A DNA stretch of 64,000 nt, taken from assembly GCF_907164915.1 (NCBI RefSeq), contig NC_061862.1, positions 139,987,913-140,051,912 on the forward strand, written 5' to 3'. Position 1 is the first letter of the stretch. Every line of letters begins with the position of its first letter. This document shows positions 57,640 through 64,000 of the stretch, in pieces. The DNA is from Impatiens glandulifera (Eukaryota; Streptophyta; Magnoliopsida; Ericales; Balsaminaceae). The notes below the pieces were generated by a model. The model ran no database searches. It was given only the letters and a program-made list of their open reading frames with translations, and had not been told where the DNA came from. Position numbers and translations under genes: made by a program.

Positions 57640-57990
57640 AATGTTTACCAAAAATCATCTTTTAAAGCTAAATAATCATCAACGGGCAGAGAGCAATCTT
57701 CCAAATACAGTGTATTCACACACAACGGGAAATCCATAAAAATAATCAAAGTATGGATTCCCAAGGGACTAATAAGCCACAGACCCAAAGAAAAATGGGT
57801 ATCAAATCTATTATTGTCTATGAATGCAGGTAAATCAAGACAGGAGTTTGGAAGAGTCAGTATTGCATCTGGACAAACGGCTAAATCAACAGTCTGAAGT
57901 GGCTAACATCCTCACAAAGTCACTTCTCGAGTCTAAGTTTTCTTACCTTATAAATACTTTAGGATTGTTAGATTACAATAATTCTTAAAC
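57640..57990 (+). pseudogene. Remnants of copia gag-pol junction fused to pol end
   Basis: KVWIPKGLISHRPKEKWVS at about 57,740-57,800 is the linker seen upstream of protease in Sirevirus-type polyproteins. VANILTKSLLESKFSYLINT at about 57,900-57,960 is the extreme C-terminus of pol. The intervening protease, integrase and RT are absent, showing a large internal deletion. Confidence 0.6.
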
Positions 57991-58054
57991 TGATTTAATT
58001 ATAAAACTCATCTGGTTTTGAATATCTATTCTAAATAATCAATAAGGGAGAAAT

Positions 58055-59727
58055 TGATAAGTAAAAATAGTTAATTAAGTAGTAGTAGTAATTAACTATT
58101 TAAATATGCTAATCAATTTATGAAACTAGCCAGCAATTATAAAATTACCAAGTTTTGAATATTTAGTTTAAATTATCAAATAGAGAGAAATTGTTAGAAT
58201 ATAAGTGTTGGAACTTATGAAAAGTTTTAATAATGAATGGATAAAACTAAGTTCAATTAAATATATAAGTTAAACTATATATATATATAACTGCTAAGTC
58301 ATATCAAATATATTAATTGTTTTAAAGATAACAACAATATGTTATAGTGTAGTGGTAAGCACTCTTGCACCAAGGATCGAATTTCACCAGCTGTAAATAA
58401 TAATTAGAGTTTTATTATTTCAGGGAAGCTTAGAAAATACCGGAATTGCCATGTAGGCAAGTCGGTAGTATGAAAGAAGCGGAACTGGTAGTAACATCGG
58501 TTTACCGGTCGATCAGTTTCCAGATCGGTTTTCACATCAGTCTACCGGTCGGTTTCCCAGAAGCGCGTCTGGTATTTAATGTTCTGGTTATAGTGAAGAT
58601 CGGTCTGCTATTTAATGTTCCGGTTATAGTGGAGATCAGTTATGTAGTGGATATCGGTTCGGTAGTATCTCCAGATCGGTATTTAATGTTCCGGTTATTT
58701 AAGCTCCGGTTATTTAAATGCCTTCAGTATTAAATGAGCTCCAGATATTTAAATAGAGCATCTGAATAAATGCTTTCCATTACCTGATCAATATCAGTTC
58801 CAAATTAAGCTTTCGTTATGAGCAGTCTGGTAAAGCAGTTTTTATAATCTCAGACTAATTTGTTGCCATTTTAGTGCAAGTCTAATGAAGACTTTTTGAG
58901 AGCAGATGTCTGTCAGCCTACTTTAGACTGGTCAATTAGAAGACAAAAATGTATGTTGCATTCTCCTCTGAAATCATTAAACCAATTAATGATTTCCTGG
59001 ATTATTACTATCCAAGTACAGACAAACATCAAAGAAAATCTTCTCCATTGTACCATTCTGAAGCCAAACAAATTAAAAGAGGATCGGTGTCGTTGGAAAA
59101 AATATGACTGCTGCTGTGTGATTTAGATAAATAAGAAGATTAAAGGAAGAACAGAAGAAGGAAGAACCTTAAAGATCATTTTGAGCTCTCTTGTTAATAA
59201 AAACTCTCTACAAGCTTTTGTTTCAACATGTTTTGTGTGTGTGAGAGTGTCTTCATACCGAAAATTATTGTATCAAGTTCTTTGTAAGTTGATAGAGTGT
59301 CTATCAACAAGTGTTGTGTGTGTTCTAAGAGTTCGAAAGCAGGAAGCAACTAAGTCCTGGCTGTTCGACTGGGTTGTGTACAAGTGTGTTGTATTTAACC
59401 AAATCTTCTAGTGAATACTCTTCTCAAGGTTGAGAAGAGTATCTTTTTCGAGGTCGAGAAGAAGGGGTGACATAGGAGAGTTTACTCCGAACATCCATAA
59501 ACATTTCTTGTGTCTTGTGTTCTTTATTTTCTATTTCAAAGCGATTATTCATTGCTTCAAGTTGAAACAAACAATTCCGCACTTGAACTCGGTTCAAGAG
59601 TTTATGACAACTATCGAAGAATAGAAACCGATAATCAATCTCTAACAGGGTTATTATCAATCGGCGTGTGTGTAAGTGTTCACCCTAGCGAGACCCCCAG
59701 TCTCCTTCGGCAATCCCGGTCATAATA
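58055..59727 (+). repeat. 3' LTR of plus-strand deleted copia
   Basis: Follows AATAAGGGAGAAAT (PPT at about 58,041-58,054) and begins TGATAAGTAAAAATAG, comparable to the LTR start at 40,889. A second PPT-like AAATAGAGAGAAATTGTTAG lies at about 58,174-58,196. CGGTTTACCGGT-like motifs lie at 58,490-58,740. It ends CCCGGTCATAATA. About 58,190-58,430 has no counterpart in the 5' LTR. Confidence 0.75.
58334..58390 (+). other. tRNA-like segment (A-box/B-box) in LTR
   Basis: TAGTGTAGTGGTAAGC resembles a pol III A box in a D-arm, and GGATCGAATTTC a B box in a T-arm, but the spacing is too short and stems do not close. It may be a tRNA fragment or the head of a degraded SINE inserted in the 3' LTR. 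Confidence 0.3.
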
Positions 59728-59754
59728 AAACACTATATTATTTGAATTAAAAAA

Positions 59755-60990
59755 ATTTAATGTTAAGACCGAAGTTAAAAATGTTGCCTTAATTTTGTTG
59801 GTATCTTTACCCAACTCGTTTGAAAATTTTGTTCAATTGTTCGTTGTGGGTAAAGACACCGCGACTCTAAAGGAAGTTCAATCAAGACTTCATGCTAGAG
59901 AACTACGCCATAAGACGAGTAGTGAAATCGTAATTAATTAAGCATCTGGTTTTATTATTAACATAGTCAACTACAAATGATTAGAAAAGAAGAATGAAAA
60001 AAATACAAATCTAAGGGCCCTAGTGCTAAAGACATCTGTAATTATTGTAAAGAACCTAGTCATTGAAAGAACAATTGTCCTGAGAAAGAAGACAAACATT
60101 CCACGGCTGTTATAGCACATAAAGACAAGGACACTGACTCTAAAGAAGATGTAGCCCTTGTAGCTAACGTTTCTCTATACCCTATTGATACATGGGTGTT
60201 GAATTCAAGCTTCTTATATCATATGAGTCCGAACAAAGAATGGTTCGATACCTATGAAGATTATAATGGTGAAAATGTTGTCATGGAAAACAATGTCATA
60301 TGTAAAACTATAGGTATTGAAACTATCAAGGTTCAAACTGATGATGGTAAATAAGGACCCTAACTAGTGTTTGCCATGTTCTTCAACTAAAGAAGAACTT
60401 AATATCTTTAGGTATTTTAAATGCTAAAGGTTTTAAGTTCAGTGGTGAAGAATGAACATTGTGTACTAAGGGTTCAAAAGTGTTACTAAAAGACATTAAA
60501 AAAATACCTTGTATATACTACAAAGTAAGACGATGACAAGTTCTGCTCCGGTCACATCCTCATTTGTGATTCGTCGCCCTGACATAACCAAGTTGTGACA
60601 TATGTCACTTGAACATATGGGCATGAGGGGATGAAAATTCTGTTCAAACATGATCTTCTATCTGGCCACAAGGTTACAAACCTTGAGCTGTGTGAACATT
60701 GCATTTTCGGTAAAAAGTATCGTAGTAATTTCGGTAAGGGAGTTCACAAAACTAGGGTATACTTAATTATATCAACTTTAATTGTTGGGGTCCTGCTCGA
60801 GTTGAAGGTATATGAGGTTATAACTAATTTGTAACATTTATATATGATTACTCAAGGATGACATGGTTGTATATTCTAAGACATAGGAGCGATGCATTTA
60901 ATACCTTCACGCATTGGAAGGTACTGATGGAAAATTAAACTGGAAAGAAAGTTAAGAGGCTGCGAACAGATAATGAACATGAGAGTTCTG
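59755..60990 (+). pseudogene. Copia gag-integrase fragment (Tork-like)
   Basis: Consecutive decayed pieces: gag (VSLPNSFENFVQLFVVGKDT), zinc knuckle CNYCKEPSH..NNC with a stop in place of Trp, the protease region (DTWVLNSSFLYHM), GAG-pre-integrase (LSGHKVTNLELCEHCIFGKK) and the integrase start. It stops after RTDNEHESS at about 60,985. It is close to the corresponding parts of the element at 18.7-20.4 kb but from another copy. No LTR is attached: the left edge joins the 3' LTR at 59,727, the right edge AT-rich DNA. Confidence 0.8.
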
Positions 60991-61371
60991 TTAATCTGTG
61001 TTTGATTAATCTAATTTGTTTGGCTTACCCTACTAGGATTATTAGATATTTTCTATTGAAGTGTTAATTTTTATAAATTTGTTATATTATTTCAAATTTA
61101 AATTCTGTAAATATTATTTTTTATTATTTATAAATTAATTTTTTATATAAAAAATATAGTTAAAATTTGAAAATTTAATTATTAAAGAATGTTTAATACC
61201 AACTATAAATTTTAACTAAATTAGGTATAATTTTAATAATTATAAGTCGATTTAGCGGTTTATCCGCCACTAAAGTTTGATCAATCGTTTCAGTTTAAAC
61301 TAATTTGATTTGATTTGGGCAGTTAAATCTATTTTCTTTCTCTGTTGAGTTGAGTCAACCGAATCATACCT
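60991..61371. other. No gene seen; AT-rich
   Basis: AT-rich flank between the copia fragment and the MULE inverted repeat, with a CGATTTAGCGGTTTATCCGCC patch near 61,248. Confidence 0.4.
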
Positions 61372-62904
61372 CTAACTAACATATTTTACCGTTTAACTTT
61401 CTAAACTAACCTACTTTGTTTATTCATTTTCAAACTAACATAATTTATCATTCAAACTCAGTTTTTTTAATTTATTTATTTATTAAATTTAAATTCATTA
61501 TATATATATATATAAAATATTATTTTTATAAATTTGATATATTTTAATTATTATTTATATAAATTAAATTATTTATATTTTGATATATATTTTAAATTAT
61601 TATTTTTTATAAATTTTATTATTTATATTTTGATATATATATTTTTAATTATTATTTTTATAAATTTGATTATTTATATTTTAATATATATATATATATA
61701 TATTATATTTTAATTATTATTTATATTAGGTAATAAATATTTCTTTTAGCATTCTAATAAATAATTGATAAATACTAATTAATATAAAATATCTTAACTG
61801 CAATAATATAATAATTAATCATTCATAAAAACGATTACAATCATCATTTTTCTAAATTATTGACGATTTGCTCAAGACATCGTTGGCTACGTCTCGTATA
61901 ACCTTTTTGGCCACAGCTTCAACAAATGATGGTCCTTCGTGAGTTATCCATTACGATTCGAATACGCTGTCTTTGAACTCGTTGGTTTTTTTTCTTTCTC
62001 AAATTTTCATTGGGAACAAGATTACCATATTTCTCCCAATCATGTGCTATTGGGAACGTCCAATATGATTCATTAAGTATGGGTGAAAATCATACTTCCA
62101 CATCATAGAAAGTGTTGTTAGATTGTGATATGTATCGATGTATTGAACACAATCGAGATTACTCATTATATAACCAACAACTATATGTGAACATTTAGAG
62201 TGATATCGACACCATTTTCCACACAAAAAAAATCTTTACATAGGTCAACGATATGTTTGTCGCCACATTTCCAAGAATCGTTATTCGTTCGGTAACGTGT
62301 AATAGTCACCTTAAAGATTTCACTTTGTTCATTATATGGAATTATTGTGTGTGTGGATGCATTATTTTCAATATTTTCAAATAATTTTCTTGATAATTTG
62401 TAATAAATATGACCATTTTGAAGATCATTCAAAGTTTGAGTACGCCTTTCTGCAACAAGTTTTGTAGAGCGATAATATATAAATTTCACCATTGACGTGA
62501 TCGGAAGAAAACGAGCAGACCTTAAGATACCATTAAAACTTTCGACCATATTTATTGTTACTTGACCGTAACGATATCCTCCATCGTGAGACATAGTCCA
62601 CGTCCAATCAGTTTTGAACTAAGTTTATGAAAAATAATAATATAAAATATATATCAAAATATAAATAATCAAATTTATAAAAATAATAATTTAAAATATA
62701 AATTAAAATATAAATAATTTAATTTATACAAATAATAAATTAAATATATTAAATTTAAAAAATAATAATTTAAATATATATATATAATGAATTCAAATGT
62801 ATTAAAAAAAATTGAATTTTAATAGTAAATTAGGTTAGTTTGAAAATGAATAAACAAAATAGGTTAATTTGGAAAATTGAACGATAAACAGGTTAATTTG
62901 GGAA
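61372..62904 (-). mobile_element. Short MULE relic with long terminal inverted repeats
   Basis: The left arm (about 61,372-61,740) and right arm (about 62,640-62,904) are inverted copies. TTTGTTTATTCATTTTCAAA occurs near 61,417 and, in complement, near 62,850; both are followed inward by the same very AT-rich sequence. The interior is a transposase C-terminal region on the minus strand. Long TIRs plus a MURA-type protein identify a Mutator-like element. Exact tips and the 9-bp TSD are not resolved. Confidence 0.7.
61850..62620 (-). pseudogene. Mutator-like (MURA) transposase C-terminal part
   Basis: Reads TDWTWTMSHDGGYRYGQVTI (after an acceptor-like TTAG), NMVESFNGILRSARFLPITS and MVKFIYYRSTKLVAERR: the W..A.D.G.RYG.MT.N..E..N..L...R.LPI block of MULE transposases. 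After a short gap come degraded SWIM-region and Y...F.P...E.YW sequence (about 62,130-62,050) and a final zinc-knuckle-like C.SCGQKGY.RR..RC at about 61,900. The upstream DDE catalytic part is absent. Frameshifts and stops in the last third. It cannot be active. Confidence 0.75.
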
Positions 62905-64000
62905 ATAGTTCGTATCAACCCGCCTAAATTCTAGAAGTGAATGGTTGTATTCGGTAGCTATGAATTTTGAATTAGAATTGTGGTCTAATTCCAATTTTTA
63001 GGTTTGACAAAAACATTTATAATTAATAATTTGAATTAGAATTAGAATTTCAATAGAATTGAATGTTGTTTTTATAATTTTCAATTTCATTATTTTTATC
63101 TTAAAATTGTAATTATAATTTATTTTTTAAACAAAAATATATTATTATTATTTTATCATTTACAAGAATCAGTAATTATTTTTTTTTGAAATAAAAAAGT
63201 TATAATATTGAACCGATATATTTTTTAAAAATTTAGTAAGTTAAAATTCCGAACTAAATTTTTTATTTTGAATTTAAAAACTTAAATATAAAACCAATTT
63301 TTTGTTTTTTTTAAAATTTTTTGAAGTTAATCTATTGAACCGATATTGTTTTTATATAGTAAATTAACATTTCGAATCCATATTTTTTTTCTCTTAATCG
63401 ACATTTAAACAAAAATTTTGATACTTGAACTATCTTAATAAGTTGTGTCAAACAAATATCTTAATAATATAGATAATATATATTTAAATCATTTTAATTT
63501 TACATTATAATTAAATTATAATTGAATCCTATCCACTCATCAAACAATAAAAAAAATAATGGGATAAAAAAATTAATTTAAAAAAAAAAAAGATCCATGT
63601 ATATTAAAAATTAAAAAAAACTATTTAAGTACAACAAAAAAAGCATGGCATTAAAAGGGAAAAATAAAAAATAAGATATAAGAAAAAATGATACTCAATA
63701 AGTCATGGAGCTCGTAAATTTTCGAGAAAAACTATTAATTCTTTGACATATTATACTAACTTTCCTAAACGAACTTAAAAAATCATTATAATAATAATAT
63801 TATAAATGATACACATCAGACGACTATAATCATTGAAAGCTCACAAAAAAATAATTGGGATGGTATCTCAACTATGTAGGCCTACCATATGAACCACATC
63901 AATTCAAACTTCTCAACAACTATCCAAAGACTCGGACATCACCCAATGAATTTCAATTATACTCCACAAAAAACTAAAAATACTAGTCACTCATCTACAA
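62905..64000. other. No gene seen; AT-rich flank
   Basis: Very AT-rich with repeated AATTAGAATT motifs near 62,970-63,070 and an A-run at 63,580. No coding, TIR or LTR signal I can support. Confidence 0.45.

Larger units (their letters stand above)
54920..59727 (+). mobile_element. Deleted Sirevirus-like copia element with two LTRs
   Basis: 5' LTR 54,920-56,888, PBS at 56,891, gag start at 56,938, pieces of the gag-pol junction and pol end at 57,740-57,985, PPT at about 58,043, 3' LTR 58,055-59,727. Most of protease-integrase-RT is deleted. The LTRs share their terminal ~400 bp closely and CGGTTTTA-type repeats, but differ by large indels. The family is the same as the minus-strand element at 39-41 and 53.9 kb. 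No exact TSD found. Confidence 0.82.

Noticed and set aside
58334..58390. Functional tRNA gene
   Set aside because: A- and B-box-like sequences are present but too close together, and acceptor, anticodon and T stems do not pair. Kept only as a tRNA-like segment.
58446..58733. 95-codon frame with VFNVLVIVKIG repeats
   Set aside because: Translation of the CGGTTA/AATGTTCCGG motif array in the 3' LTR.
59728..59735. Five-base TSD for the copia element 54,920-59,727
   Set aside because: Left flank CTACA and right flank AAACA do not match, and the flanking DNA is different retroelement sequence on each side.
62640..62790. Long (TA)-rich blocks as microsatellites of their own
   Set aside because: They are the inner part of the MULE inverted arms, mirrored at 61,500-61,740.

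Overview
This window is nuclear DNA of a flowering plant, almost certainly a eudicot. It is AT-rich, has spliceosomal introns, and is dominated by plant LTR retrotransposons (Ty1/copia), plant L1-type LINEs with a C-terminal zf-RVT zinc-binding domain, hAT-like MITEs, a Mutator-like (MULE) element and CACTA-like sequence. The envelope-like open reading frames (41-45 kb and 51 kb) resemble repeat-derived proteins I associate with Lamiales genomes. That lineage hint is a weak inference. The only intact host gene I see is a single-coding-exon DUF868 protein at 26,649-27,599 (+).

Layout. 0-3 kb: degenerate CTCGGTC repeats, a hAT MITE with a clean target-site duplication, and possible old LTR sequence on the minus strand. 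3-7.8 kb: LINE 3' ends, one inserted in a ~280-bp tandem repeat, and an older LINE reverse-transcriptase scrap. 8.5-10.1 kb: a second hAT MITE and an unrecognised coding-like stretch. 10.1-13.4 kb: a reverse-oriented LINE copy, a copia LTR remnant carrying TTAGAC...GTCTAA hairpins, and an ACGTGTTAAA-type satellite whose strand sense flips near 12,395. 14.6-17 kb: a decayed PAS-domain Raf-like MAPKKK pseudogene whose introns are still visible, one of them holding a LINE. 17-24 kb: CACTA-like subterminal repeats flanking a complete but decayed copia element (18,427-23,378) with both LTRs, PBS and TSD. 24-25 kb: a CACTA transposase-type remnant. 26-27.6 kb: the DUF868 gene. 28.06-37.47 kb: a full-length but dead ~9.4-kb LINE with a very long ORF1 that overlaps ORF2 by ATGA.

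37.5-61 kb is a stack of Sirevirus-like copia elements on both strands. A minus-strand element (3' LTR 39,176-40,889, envelope-like region, pol) appears to continue at 53,722-54,919 (gag start, PBS, truncated 5' LTR). It is interrupted by a plus-strand element (pol 48.3-50.4 kb, envelope-like ORF 51.2 kb, 3' LTR 52,143-53,721). A second plus-strand element with two LTRs (54,920-59,727) has lost most of pol. Repeated polypurine tracts before the 3' LTRs and arrays of short palindromes inside the LTRs recur across these elements. 61.4-62.9 kb is a short MULE relic with long AT-rich terminal inverted repeats and the C-terminal part of a MURA-type transposase.

Apart from DUF868, every protein-coding region I recognise is broken by stops or frameshifts. 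Many stops are TGG to TGA/TAG or CAG to TAG, the pattern expected from methylcytosine deamination in silenced transposons. I found no credible CRISPR array, rRNA gene or intact tRNA gene.
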